Source: Phocoena phocoena (taxonomy: Eukaryota; Chordata; Mammalia; Artiodactyla; Phocoenidae). From it: DNA of 64,000 bases. The notes under the pieces were generated by a model. That model saw nothing but the letters and a program-made list of their open reading frames with translations, did no database searches and had not been told where the DNA came from. Where the stretch lies: NCBI RefSeq assembly GCF_963924675.1, contig NC_089226.1, forward strand, positions 42,549,124 to 42,613,123. The letters are read 5' to 3'. Each line of letters begins with the position of its first letter. Positions within the stretch are counted from its first letter, which is position 1. Shown here piece after piece: positions 12,780-24,444 of the stretch. The position numbers and the translations under genes are program-made.

Positions 12780-13634
12780 GTTTCTTGCCTAGGGAAATTT
12801 CTTTAGCATTTGTTGTAAAGTTTGTTTGGTGGTGCTGAATTCTCTTAACTTCTGCTTGTCTCTAAAAATTTTAATTTCTTCACTGAATCTGAATGAGATC
12901 CTTGCTGGTTAGAATAATCTTGGTTGTAGGTTTTTCCTTTCCATCACTTTAAATATGTCCGGCCACTCCCTTCTGGCTTGCAGATTGTCTGCTGAAATAT
13001 CAGGTGTTAACCTTATGGGGATTCCCTTGTATGTTATTTGTTGCTTTTCCCTTGCTACTTTTAATATTTTTCTTGGTGTGTTTCTCCTTGGATTATCCTG
13101 TATGGAATTCTCTGCACTTCCTGGATCTGACTGACTATTTTCTTTCCCATGTTAGGGAGGTTTTCAACTATACTCTCTTCAAATATTTTCTCAGAGCCTT
13201 TGTTTTTCTCTTCTTCTTCTTGGAACTTTATATTTTGAATGTTGGTGGGTTTAATGTTTTCCTAGAAGTCTTTGAGATTGTCCTCAATTCTTTTCATTCT
13301 TTTTTCTTTATTCTGCTCTCTGGTAGTCATTTCCACTCTTTTATCAGGTCACTTATCTGTTCTTCTGCCTCAGTTATTCTGCTATTGATTCCTTCTAGAG
13401 AATTTTAATTTCATTTATTGTATTGTTCATTATTGTTTGTTTACTCTTTAGTTCTTTGTCCTTGTTAAACGTTTCTTGTATTTTGTCCATTCTATATCCA
13501 AGATTTTGGATCATCTTTACTATCATTATTCTGAATTCTTTTTCAGGTAGACTGCCTATTTCCTCTTCATTTGTTTGGTCTGGTGTGTTTTTACTTTGTT
13601 CCTTCATCTGCTGCATATTTCTCTGTCTTCTCAT
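12780..13634 (-). pseudogene. L1 ORF1 (RNA-binding chaperone), broken
   Basis: Remnant of L1 ORF1p, the trimeric RNA-binding protein of the L1 particle. The N-terminal part opens at an ATG at 13634 and stays open to 13395, giving about 79 residues of charged, coiled-coil-type sequence (MRRQRNMQQMKEQ...). The C-terminal domain survives out of frame near 13050-12800, where the complement reads through the conserved 'caagccagaagggagtgg' and 'ttcagcaccaccaaac' blocks. The remnant spans about 855 nt, shorter than the usual roughly 1 kb. A loss of several tens of bases is apparent near 13066-13081 compared with related L1s as I remember them. Confidence 0.85.
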
Positions 13635-15571
13635 ATTGTTTAACTTACTGTGTTTGGGGTCTCCTTCTCACAGGCTGCAGATTCGTAGTCCCATTGTTTT
13701 TGGTGTCTGCCCCAGTGGGTGAGGTTGGCTCAGTGGCTTGTGTAGGCTTCCTGGTGGAGGGCACTGGTGCCTGTGTTCTGGTGGATTGGACTGGACTTTG
13801 TTTTCTGGTGGGCAAGTCCATGTCCATTTGTGTGTTTGTGGTGTCTGTGAACTTATTTTGATTTTAGGTAGCCTGTCTGGTAATGGCTGGGGTTGTGTTC
13901 CTGTCTTGCTAGTTGTTTGGCATGAGGCATCCGTCACTGGAGCTTGCTGGCTGTTTGGTGGAGCTGGGTTTTAGTGTTGAGACAGAGATCTCTGGGAGCA
14001 CTCTCGCCAATTGACATTACGTGGGGCCAGGAGGTCTCTGGTCCTCCAATGTCCTCAACTCAGCTCTCCCATCTAGGAGGCTCAGGCCTGACACCTGACC
14101 AGAGCACCAAGACCCTGTCAGCCACATGGCTCAGAAGAAAAGGAGAAAAATAAGAAAGAAATAAACTGAATAATAATAAATAAAAATAAATAAATAAAAA
14201 AGCAAAGAGCAACCAAACCAATAAACAAATCCACCAATGATAACAAGCACTAAAACTAAACAAAGACAAACATAAAATCAGAAAGAAATCAGTCACAGAC
14301 TGCAAACCCAAAGTCTACAGTTTTTCCCAAAGTCCATGGCCTCAATTTTGGGAACATTTGTTGTCTATTCAGGTATTCCACAGATGCAGGGTACATCAAG
14401 TTGATAGTAGGGATTTAATCTGCTGTTCCTGAGGCTGCATGGAGAAATTTCCTTCTCTTCTTTGTTCACATAGCTCCTGGGGTTCAGCTTTGGTTTTGTC
14501 CCCACCTCTCATGTAGGTTGCCCTCAGGGGTCTGTTCCCTACCCAGACAGGAGGACGTTAAAGCAGGGCCTGATTAGGGTTCTCTTGCTCACTCAGGCTG
14601 GGTAGAGGGAGGGTTATGGTAGTCATAACTGGAATGCGAGGTGAGCCTACAGCAGCAGAGGCCAGTGAGACATTGCAACAGCCTAAGGCACACTGTGTGT
14701 GTGTTCTCCCTGGGGAGTTGTCCCTGGATTGCAGGACCTTGGCAGTGGTGGGCTGCACAGGCTCCTGGGGGTGGGGGCTGTGGATAGTGACATGTGTTTG
14801 CACACAGGCTTCTTGGTGGCCGTGACAGCAGCGTTACTGTTTCATGCCCATCTCTGGGGTCCGTGCTGATAGCCTTGGCTCACACCCGTCTCTGGAGCTC
14901 ACTTAGGCAGTACTGTGTCTTCTGTGAGCACACGGGGAAGGAATCCCCTCTCCTTGAGCAACCCAAAACAATGGTCTCTTGCGTCTTTGGCAGTTCCAGA
15001 CTTTTCCCGGACTCCCTCCCAGCTAGCTGTGGTGCACTAGCCCCCTTCAGGCTGTGTTCACGCAGCCAACCCCAGTCCTCTCCCTGGGATCTGACGTCCT
15101 AAGCCCGAGCCTCAGCTCCCAGCCCCCACCCGCCCCGGCCGGTGAGCAGACAACCTCTTGGGCTGGTGCATGCTGGTCGGCACTGATCCTCTGTGCAGGA
15201 ATCTTTCCACTTTTCCCTCTGCACCCCTGTTGCTGCACTCTCCTCTGTGGCTCCAAAGCTTCCCCCCTGCCCACCCACTGTCTCCACTAGTGAAGGAGCT
15301 TCCTGGTGTGTGGACACTTTTCCTCCTTCACAGTTCCCTCCAAGAGGAGCAGGTCCCATCCCTATTCTTTTGTCTCTGTTTTTTCTTTTTTCTTTTGCCC
15401 TACTCACGTAGGTGGGGATTTTCTTGCTTTTTGGGAAATCTGAGGTTTTCTGCCAGTGTTCAGTAGGTGTTCTGTAGGAGTTGTTCCACATATAGATATA
15501 TTTTTCATGTATTTGTAGAGAGGAAGGTGATCTCCACATCTTACTCTTCAACCATCTTGAAGATCGCCCTG
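13635..15571 (-). promoter_or_regulatory. L1 5' UTR (internal promoter region)
   Basis: About 1.9 kb of GC-richer sequence between ORF1 and the 5' terminus. In L1 biology this region carries the internal Pol II promoter that makes transposition independent of a flanking promoter. It begins on the minus strand cagggcgatcttcaagatgg. Several 60-150 codon frames exist on both strands (for example 15551-15099 minus and 15158-15466 plus). They probably reflect high GC content and few stops. I cannot show that any is translated. Confidence 0.8.
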
Positions 15572-15724
15572 TTGGTTTTTTTAATCAGTGAGATGAAGGC
15601 TAATAGTGATAGTTATGTGCTGGTAATAAAAGACAATACAGTATTTCTATTTGAAGGTCATGTATAAAAGACTTTCCTGAGATGGTGGAAATGTGAAAAA
15701 GAGGGAGAAAGGATGTATTAACAT

Positions 15725-15945
15725 GCACTGAACATCTGCTTTCTATAAGGAATAGTACTTAGCACTTTGTGATCATTATCTCATTTAATCCTCATAAGTC
15801 CAGGATTAGGAAGTGCAATTAGCCCCATTTTGTATATATCAAATAAAAGCTTCACATTTGGAGCTTACATAAGTTTCCCAAAATTTTATGGATATTAAAT
15901 TGTGATTTGAAATGGTAACTTGTTGACTCTGGACAACTGCTTTCC
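15725..15945 (-). repeat. MIR SINE
   Basis: The complement of MIR is readable: 'gatcattatctcatttaatc' followed by 'ctcataagtccaggattagg', 'ccccattttgtatat', and a diverged head near 15930. An oligo-T run follows at 15953-15968. Confidence 0.68.
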
Positions 15946-16139
15946 TTTTTCCTTTTTTTTTTTTTTTTGGACACTGACATTCAGAACAAGCTTAAAAGCA
16001 AAGGGTTCAGGCTTTTTGCATCTGGCCAGGAAGGAGAAATATAAATAGCACTAGGAATCTCCTTGTATATGGATACACACTTGTCATTTTAACCAAAATT
16101 AAGACCTAGACAGGAATGCCTAGTATTACTACAAATAAC

Positions 16140-16295
16140 TAAAATTTATTAAGGACTAATATTCTGGGTAGTGTTCAAAATATTTTATGTATTTTAATTC
16201 ATTTATTCCTCATAGAGAACTTATAAAATATATATTATCATTATCACCATTTTAAAAAAGAAAAAAACAAGAGAAAGTAAAGTGATCTGTTTTTA
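16140..16295 (-). repeat. MIR SINE, partial
   Basis: Complement of the MIR 3' half: 'ttttaattcatttattcctc', 'attatcattatcaccatttt', then 'agagaaagtaaagtgatctg'. It directly precedes an old L1 fragment. Confidence 0.58.
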
Positions 16296-17560
16296 TTAGT
16301 GTATTTTATACCTAGGAAATCCAAGAGAGTCTAGTTTAAAGCTATTTGAACTAATAAAGGAATTTCCAATATGACTGAGCCCAAGAATATATAAAACTCA
16401 AAGGTATTTTTCAGTTAAGTAAAAAGCAAGAAAAAGGACATGGAAAAAATCTATTCATAATAGTAATGAAGACTATATACATTTAAGAATAAATGAAATG
16501 AGAAAGATATAGGAAATAAATGAAGTCATTTTATTGAAACACAATGCCTTATGTTTCAGAATGGGAATATTAAATATCAATTCCCTCAAAAATTAATATA
16601 TGAATTTAGTTATCTGCTAATTAGTAAAGAGCAGATTTTCTGAGGGAGATACATTGTCTTTGAAATGGATAAAATGATTTTAAAATTCATGTAGAAGAAT
16701 AAATGCCCAAAAAAGAAAATTATAAAAAGCAGATAGGAGAAATGGGTTAGGAAAAATGGGAGGGGATTTATTTTGCCTAATACAGAAAATTTTATAAATG
16801 TACTATAGTAAAATTAATAGTATGTTAGCATGAGAATCAGTGAGCAACAAGAGTGACAACAACAAAATACAAAAAAAAAAAATGCAACATAATAGAGACT
16901 CTGGAAATAAATCTGATATATTTGAATATTTAGTATATGATTGAGATAATTCAACTCAATGGGAAAATGATGGCTCATTTAAGAAATGATTATCCACTGT
17001 AAACATAAAATTATATCCTTATTTTACTCCAGATATAAATCTAAATTTAAAGTAGATTATACATGTACATAATGACTATGTTAGAAAAACATCTAAGAGA
17101 TTACATGCCCCACCCAATAACATAAGTGACCATCTTGACAAAGTAAGATATTCAAAATCTGTAATAAAATGTGCTTATATAAGATAGTACAAAATTAAAA
17201 GTGTGTATGGCAAAAGATACCATGAAGAAAATCGATAGATACTGAAAGAGTTTGGAAAATATATTTGCAACATAGATGACACATAAGGCTCTAACAAATT
17301 AGTAAAATGAGCAACTACTCAAGAAAATGGACTAAGATTTTAATAGACAATTAAGAGGAGAGTAAAATTAAATAGAGAGTAAAATTAAATACATATATAT
17401 TTACTTTAAATTTATACATGTATATTCACTTTACAAACACTAGTATTTGGTGATATGCAAATTAATGCAAAAAAAGAGAAAAGGACAACTAAAATAATAG
17501 TTCTCCTATATGAACGGACTTTTTCAAAATATGCAACTTTCTATTTTCAAAGAAGGATTT
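16296..17560 (+). mobile_element. Old L1M LINE ORF2 fragment
   Basis: Diverged L1 ORF2 downstream of the RT core. Recognisable steps, in order, are 'atttgaactaataaaggaat' (16346), 'attttaaaattcatgtagaa' (16677), 'gatataaatctaaatttaaa' (17032), 'atggcaaaagataccatgaa' (17207) and 'atttgcaacatagatgacac' (17262). All frames are closed. The age class is older than the L1 at 8326-15571. Confidence 0.68.
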
Positions 17561-17570
17561 GAAACTTAGA

Positions 17571-17617
17571 ATCCTGAACTCAATGCCTGTATCCTGAATC
17601 CTGAGTTCAATGCCTGT
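17571..17617 (+). repeat. Short tandem duplication, 20-bp unit
   Basis: atcctgaactcaatgcctgt (17571-17590) is followed by a 7-bp partial unit, atcctga (17591-17597), and by atcctgagttcaatgcctgt (17598-17617). This looks like local slippage with two later substitutions. Confidence 0.85.
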
Positions 17618-19475
17618 ACCGAAACATAGAATTATTATTTTCAGTAAGCTTGGTTCCCTGTCTCAATATTGATGAGGATAGCCAGTCTCTGATTATATAA
17701 ATAAGAAGATCTATGCCAGACTGAATTTTAGTAGTTCACTGTCTTGCTCAGTGAATTAGTTCAGAATTAGTAGAAAGAAAAAACAAACAAACAAACAAAA
17801 AAACATTGGAGAGTGTTCACACCAAGCCAAAAAAGAGTATTTAAGAAGTTCAGATTCAGATGTGGCAGTCAATTTAACTGCTTCTATGGAGAGTAGGCAT
17901 AACAGGCTATAATGGCTATTGTGTGGGGAAATGTTGCAATATTGACAGAAATAGAGAGAATAAAAATGATGGAAATTGACATTTTACAGAGAATTATATT
18001 AAAGTATAGTGATTCTTAAATATGTGTATGTATTCAAGACCAGCTTGAGATAATATTGGAACAAAGGCACTGTATTTCACCATGTAGATTGCTTATTCAA
18101 TCAGAGGACTAAAAAGATTAGGAGAGGATTACTTAGTACCAGTGTCACATTGACCATATTTGTCTGCAACTCAGGTCACTTGCAGAAGAAGGACTCTAAA
18201 AAGGAAGTGAATATAGTTATCAGACAGGATGAGCAGATGATGGGAACAGTAATCATATAGTTATGGCTTTCTTTGCATGGCTTGTGAGTATGACCTTGAG
18301 TACTTGAGCTGCTAGAAAGACAGCTACGTAGGCAAACAATTAGTTTGTATGCCATATTAATTCATCTTTAATTTGTATTTCTTTTAAATGTATAGGAAGT
18401 TAAGAGATTTGGCATCATTTATGAATTTGCCAAACACCTGGTCCTTGAATGCTGAAGGTGCATGAAGTTGACTATTAAATATAGAATACAGTTAGTCTGG
18501 AAGAGAGATAATGAAGATGACTTAAGAAAAGTTTTCATATTTATGAACAGCCATTATAAGGAGTATGGTTACCAGCTGTTCTACTTGCCCAGAGAGACTC
18601 GAACAAGAAGTCCCTAACTGCAAGGGTAATTAGACACATAAATAAGTTACTGAAGGAATAGATGTAGAATTTCCTTTTGGGGAGTGATTTCTGGAATAGG
18701 ATGGTTATCTTCCGGGGGATTGCTTGGATACAGGAGGGTGATCTATATGACCTCTTTGAGATCCGATTTAGTCCAAAAATCCCATTCTGAATTGATCTCT
18801 GTGAAGTATAACTTCAACGAGCCACTGCTTCAGTAAATGTTTTCAGTGATGGAAATGCTAATTGAAGTAAAGACATTATTATAAAAAATAACAGTGGGGA
18901 AATGTTTAGAAAAGAAGTTGAGGCAGGGTCACAGATACAGTTTAGTACTGTTGTTTAAAATGATGTTGAGGTTCTAGGTTGTATAAATAGGAGAATTATT
19001 GTAGAAACTGTGAGACAATTCTCTATACTTAGCAGACTTCAGGCTTTTGTTGTACTGTTATGACAGTTGAGGGTCTCACAACTTCAGCTAAAAGTGAGAA
19101 GCTTGGAGCAGCTCCAGCAGAATGAAGAAACAATGATAGGGATGTTAGCAAAGAGCTTCTTTAACAGTGAAAAGAATAGAGGAAATGCAGTTTGAAATGG
19201 GAAATCACTTATTTCTTTATATTTTCTTTACTAGACATCTTCCTTGCTACCTACATTTTAAAAATAAAGCTGTATGGGATTTAAAATTTAGGAGTGTCCC
19301 TTGGATGTAAGTACTTTAGGATTAATTAAATTATGTTTGTCTGCCTAATCACTAATTTTTCTATCTCCATGTTGAATCTTGTCTATGCTTCTTTCTTCAT
19401 TTTTTTTCTTTCCTGGGCAATCACATCTTCTGATAAGGAAGGCTCTGATTCCCATTCATAATCTCCTCCCTCAAT
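17618..19475. other. No gene seen; possible old repeat remnants
   Basis: No coding region. There is an (aaac)n stretch near 17780-17803. The part around 18650-18790 has the flavour of an old LTR or DNA-transposon repeat (ggagggtgatctatatgacc), but I cannot name it. Confidence 0.45.
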
Positions 19476-20083
19476 GTAATAGGCAGAATTCTAAGATGCC
19501 CTATAAGACTGCTGTCTTCTGATGGATACACCCTGCATGGTTCCCCTTCTTGGTGAGAGGAGCATGTGCATATTATGAAATGTCAATCCTGTAATCACGC
19601 TAACTTGTATGGTAGAAGGGATTTTGCTGATATAATTAAGTTCCCTAATCAGTTGAGTTAATTAAAAGGAGATTATTCTGGGTAAGCCTGAGATAATAGT
19701 ACATTAAAAGAAGTGAGATACTCAAAGCAGCAGCAAACACCATGCTGCTGGCTTTGGAGAAATAAACTGCTCTAGGAGCTGAGAGCATCCTCCAGCTGAC
19801 AGCTAACAAGAAAATGGAGACCTCAGTCATATGGCCACCAGAAAATGAATTCTGCCATCAATGCAAGAAAGCTTGTAAGTGGATTTCTTTTTCCTAGTCA
19901 AGCCTCAAGATGATGATACATTTAGCAGGTACCTTAATTTCAGCCTTTTGAGATCCTGAACAGGGGACCCAGCTAAAGCAGGTCAGACTTATGACCCACG
20001 GAAACTGAGATAACACATTTGTGTTGTGCTAAGTAACTAAATTGTGCCAATTTGTTACACAGCAATAGAAAATTAATATACCA
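19476..20083 (+). mobile_element. MLT1-type (ERVL-MaLR) solo LTR
   Basis: About 600 bp with the MaLR LTR order: 'taataggcagaattctaaga', 'gggattttgctgatataatt', 'gattattctgggtaagcctg', 'aacacatttgtgttgtgcta', ending 'tgttacacagcaatagaaaa'. No internal retroviral region follows, so this is a solo LTR or an LTR remnant. Confidence 0.72.
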
Positions 20084-20149
20084 AGCATTCTCTACTTTGT
20101 GTGTTTTCTAGATTGCAAAGGTACATTTGGCTACTTATGGATCACATCC

Positions 20150-20855
20150 TAGCTCCCTTCATTCCTCTATCTATTTGTCAGTGAGAACTGTTGTTTTTAA
20201 TTTTAAATATCTCTAAAGCAACTGGTCACAATCTTCCAGGTCAGCCTTCTTTATTTAACTTGAGTTACTATGGTCATCTCCTATTTGGTTTCCCTTCCTC
20301 TAATCTTGCTTCCCTCTAATACTTTTGTGTCTGGGCAGTCAGAGTGAACATTCTGAAATAAAGATCGATTGACAGCATGCTGTTTTGCATAATATCCTAT
20401 ATGAACCTCATAGCTCAAACTCTTTTCCATAACATAAAGCCTTTTAGGACTGGTCCTGGACTGTCCTTCGGATCTCAGCTACTTCAAACGTCTTCAGGAC
20501 ATCTTTTTCCACCTTCAGTTCTCTGAAGAAGTAAGTAGTTCTTGTACAATATTTTCCTTCACACTCTTTCCACAGCCTGAAATTCTCATTGCTTGGCTAA
20601 TCCTTACTCTGTCTTCAATAGACAAGTAAAATATCACCACTTTTGGAAATGCTTCCTTGATTTCCACGCTCACTTATATGCCTTTTCTGTGCCTGCTGCA
20701 TAGTCTTTCGTATATTGTAGTTGTGAACCTCTTTGTCGATCATTTTAATTTGATTGAGAAATCCATGAAATTTGAAAGTCAGCTCATCTCCGTAGTCCTA
20801 TCATCTTGCACAGAGTCCAGCATGTGTAAGGAGCAAATACATGCCGATTTTACAA
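20150..20855 (+). mobile_element. L2 LINE 3' segment
   Basis: Diverged L2 3' end with the block order typical of the family: 'tggtcatctcctatttggtt', 'gtcagagtgaacattctgaa', 'tatgccttttctgtgcctgc', 'cacagagtccagcatgtgta'. All frames are closed apart from chance openings. Confidence 0.65.
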
Positions 20856-21117
20856 GTTGAAGACTGGACTTCTTAATAATGAAAAAAAAGAAATTCAAAG
20901 TGCTTTGGCTTAAATAAAGTTTTGTAGTCTTTTAGTGTCCAGAAGAAGACAGTAACTGAAGAAAGCTGAAGACATTTCCAATGGGCAAAATGTGAGAGCA
21001 TTAGATCTAAGACGTCAATATTTTCCAAGGAAATTTTTAAAAATTGGGGGTTCTCTTTATACCAGATATAAATCATTTATATCTGTATCAGATAAAAATT
21101 ATATGCAATCCAATCCC

Positions 21118-21970
21118 TGTGGATTGGGAGAAAATATTTGTGAAAGATGTGACAGACAAGGGGTTAATTTCCAAAATATGCAAATATCTCATACAACTCA
21201 ATAGAGAAAACAAACAACCCAATCAAAAAATGGGCAGAAGACCTAAATAGACATTTCTCCAAAGAATACTTACAGATGGCCAACAGGGACATGAAAAGAT
21301 GTTCAACATTGCTAATTACTAGATAAATGCAAATCAAAACTACAATGAGGTATCACCTTACACCAGTCAGAATAGCTATCATCAAAAAGTCTATAAATAA
21401 TAAATGCTAGAGAGGGTGTAGAGAAAAGGAAACCCTCCTATACTATTCGTGGAAATATAAATTGGTGCAGCCATTATGCAAAACAGTATGAAGGTTCCTT
21501 AAAAAACTAAAATAGAGTTACCATATGTTACCAGCAGTCCATTCTGGGGCATATACCTGGAAAAGATGAAAACTCTAATTTGAAAAGAAATATGCACCCC
21601 AATATTCATAGCAGCACTATTTACAATAGCCAAGATGTGGAAGCAACCTAAGTGCCCCAACAGATGAATGGATAAGGGAGATGTGGTATATATATAAAAT
21701 AGAATATTACTCAGCCATAAAAAAATGAAATAATGTCATTTGCAGCAACATGGATTGACTTAGAGAATATCATACTAAGAGAAATAAGTCAGACAGAGAA
21801 AGACAAATATTATATGATATCACTTATATGTGGAATCTAAAAAATAATACAAATGAATTTATTTACAGAACAGAAACAGATAAACAGGCACAGAAAACAA
21901 ACTTATAGTTACCAAAGAGGAGGGGTAAATTAGGAGTATGGGATTAACAGAAATAAACAATATGTATAAA
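21118..21970 (+). mobile_element. 5'-truncated L1 LINE 3' segment
   Basis: ORF2 C-terminal coding and early 3' region. It starts at 'gtggattgggagaaaatatt' and runs through 'aaatgggcagaagacctaaa', 'caaatcaaaactacaatgag', 'ttggtgcagccattatgc' and 'aatatggattactcagcc'-like sequence. It is the same domain as 9339-8543 but in plus orientation and independently inserted. It lacks the last roughly 200 bp of the usual 3' end. Confidence 0.88.
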
Positions 21971-22922
21971 AGTTAGCATCTTATGCTACAGCATCTGGGC
22001 TTTAATAAATAGTAACTAGTATATCAAATAAAGTCACCTTTTTCTACAGTGCACCTTTGGGTAGATTTTTTAGATAGTGATCCAGTATGACATCAGTAGG
22101 GGACATCATAATGTCTTTGCCCTATTTACAAGTTTTGGTTAATTTTTTAATGGCATAGCCATTCTCTCCTCCAAATATTTTCACTGTTGCTTTGAAAAGA
22201 GAGAGAAAATCCATATGTTAACAATGGAGGAAAGGAAGAAGAGGCCTGGATGGCAGCATTCTTTTCTATCTTTTTGATTGTGCTGTATCTTTTTAAAAAT
22301 TCGGCAGATTTAACAGTGTGGAATTTAACTCTGGCCATTTGCTTTCCTCTTGCCTGCCTTATGATATTCATATCCTCTCTATAATAGCATAATTTTTACC
22401 CTCTTCCCAATTTGAGGTGACATTACAAAGCCTACTTTCTTTAATTCAACACTGGAACATACTATGCCACATTTTCCCATTCCCCTTGGTGATTTTCTCT
22501 GACAGAGAGGGAAGGATACATTTAAAGAATGAGACTAGAGAACAATTGAGCCACACAAGTTAAAGGAGGGCATGGATAAATTCTATAATCAAAAAAAAAA
22601 GAACTAAGGTACATTGATGAATTAGATTTATCTTTTCCTTTATTCTTTAGAACCTGGAGTCAATATCCATAGATCGCTCAGTAATCCTCCCCATCTCTCC
22701 TTTCCGTACATATACATTTATTCCATTATTATATATTTTTCTCCCTGACTTAAAAGCGTTTTGTTTTATTCTAGTGAATTACACCTACAACTTAAGTCAA
22801 TAATAAATTTTTCAATCGACAATCTTTAACCACCAGCAAAATTACATATTTTTTCCTACCTAGACAAAAGCTCTTGAATTTCAAATAACTTCCTCCTAAG
22901 GGGTGGTCTTACTCCTTTGGAT
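21971..22922. other. No gene seen; unassigned sequence
   Basis: AT-rich single-copy-like DNA. The 74-codon minus frame at 22147-22371 has no recognisable domain. Confidence 0.5.
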
Positions 22923-22934
22923 AAGAGTTCTAAT

Positions 22935-23139
22935 TTTTTTTTTTTTTGCGGTACGCGGGCCTCTCACTGTTGTGGCCTCTCCCGTTGCGGAGCACAGCCT
23001 CCAGACGCACAGGCTCAGCGGCCATGGCTCACGGGCCCAGCTGCTCCGCGGCATGTGGGATCTTCCCGGACCGGGGCACGAACCCATGTGCCCTGCATCA
23101 GCAGGCGGACTCTCAACCACTGTGCCACCAGGGAAGCCC
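22935..23139 (-). mobile_element. CHR-type SINE, short form
   Basis: Minus-strand SINE flanked by a perfect 12-bp duplication, aagagttctaat, at 22923-22934 and 23140-23151. It has a long uninterrupted tail and low divergence, so it is a young copy. Confidence 0.95.
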
Positions 23140-23144
23140 AAGAG

Positions 23145-23212
23145 TTCTAATATGAAACAAACAAAAATAAATTGTTCTAATATGAAGCAAGCAAAAATAA
23201 ATTGTTCCAATA
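23145..23212 (+). repeat. 30-bp tandem repeat, 2.3 units
   Basis: Units at 23145-23174 and 23175-23204 differ at two sites (gaaacaaac versus gaagcaagc), followed by a partial unit, ttccaata. The first unit overlaps the right target-site duplication of the adjacent SINE. Confidence 0.85.
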
Positions 23213-23694
23213 TTTATATATTAAGTTACAGAAAATAGTTTTGAATCTTTGTAAAAAAAATTTTCTGGACAATCTTTAATTCTAAGTATATCTAGTCTGG
23301 TCTTCCTCGTACAGTTTCTAATCATGATATAAAATGTATTCATCATTTTGAAGATGACAATTTAATGGAAAGTACTTTTTCAAAGCAAACCTGAGAACTT
23401 AAATTACCATTTCTGTTCTACTCCAAAGAGATAGTATACCAGTCTTCTTTTTTGAATGCCAGGTAAACAGAAACGGACCAACTTCCTCATCTGTAAATTT
23501 AAAGATATTTGAGTATATGAGCATTTACTCAAGCTGATTCAGAAAAATTTTAATACTAAGAATAATGCCTATTGTCACATAAATTAGAGAAAAATTGGGT
23601 AAACAAAGGGAGTCATTCACCTGTAGCAATTCGTAAGATCACTCATTTCATAGGAAAACTCTCTCTTGATAATGCCACCTAATTATTGCATCAT

Positions 23695-23915
23695 ACAATA
23701 GTATAATGGAAAAAGAACCCAGATAAGAGTCAGGTAATTATATGTTTGCATTCCATTTTTTTACTTCCTGGCTCTGTGACCATGAAATTAATCACTTTAT
23801 CTTTCTGTGCATCTTTTCAATGATGAGCATATTTTCTTTTTAGATGTGGTGTGCTGATTAAATGAAATTACCTATGTAAAGTTTCTAGGACACAATATGA
23901 CAGTTATTTTTCCCT
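23695..23915 (+). repeat. MIR SINE
   Basis: MIR in plus orientation: 'agtataatggaaaaagaacc' with 'tggctctgtgaccatgaaat', 'tgctgattaaatgaaattac' and 'ctaggacacaatatgaca' in the expected order. Confidence 0.68.
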
Positions 23916-24332
23916 TTTGAAATTTACTTTTTCCTACCATCACTCTCTCAAATTTTCTGCCCTGGGAATTTTGTATCCTTCATTTTTTGTTTAGGTATAA
24001 ATCTTGGTCACTTATTCACTGTCTCAGGTGAAAATGCTGTTCTATTCGATTTAGCACTAAGGTATTTGTATACCAATTTACAGTCTTTTCTGAAAATGTG
24101 GTAGAACAAGGTCTCTTCCTCAATATTCTCAACTCTAAGGATTTATAATTGTGATGAAGTGGTGGATATTAATAATGAACAATTCTTAATTATCACCATA
24201 AGTCACACATATAATTATACATGCATATATCTAATAAATTGACTAGCTTGAAATTGCATTGGAATGATGTTATGTGGCTTGGACATAGAAACTGAATCTT
24301 ATTCTGCAAACATCCGTATACCATCCTGGAAC

Positions 24333-24333
<1 letters not shown>

Positions 24334-24418
<85 letters not shown>

Positions 24419-24444
24419 CAGAGAAAGAGAAAGAGAGAGAGAGA
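24334..24444. repeat. (TA)n tract followed by (GA)n
   Basis: About 86 bp of nearly pure alternating TA with three TG interruptions, then gagaaagagaaagagagaga to 24444. The IYIYIY frames on both strands are artefacts of this repeat. Confidence 0.98.

Larger units (their letters stand above)
8326..15571 (-). mobile_element. Near full-length cetartiodactyl L1 LINE, inactive
   Basis: The element is inverted. Its 3' end is at 8326 (T run, then aacatctttattggagtata, the cetartiodactyl L1 terminus). Its 5' end is near 15571. In element order it has a GC-rich 5' UTR (about 15571-13635), ORF1 (13634 to about 12780), ORF2 (about 12720-8543) and a short 3' UTR. A CHR SINE is nested at 9421-9625. The span is 7.2 kb including the SINE, close to complete for L1. 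Both ORFs are broken by stops and shifts, so it cannot move itself. I could not find a clear target-site duplication: the left flank is aaaacacaagggtc and the right flank is ttggtttttttaatcag. Confidence 0.93.

Noticed and set aside
13571..14311. Multiple frames around 13.6-14.3 kb on both strands
   Set aside because: This is the ORF1/5' UTR junction of the inverted L1. Only the 13634-13395 minus frame matches L1 ORF1.
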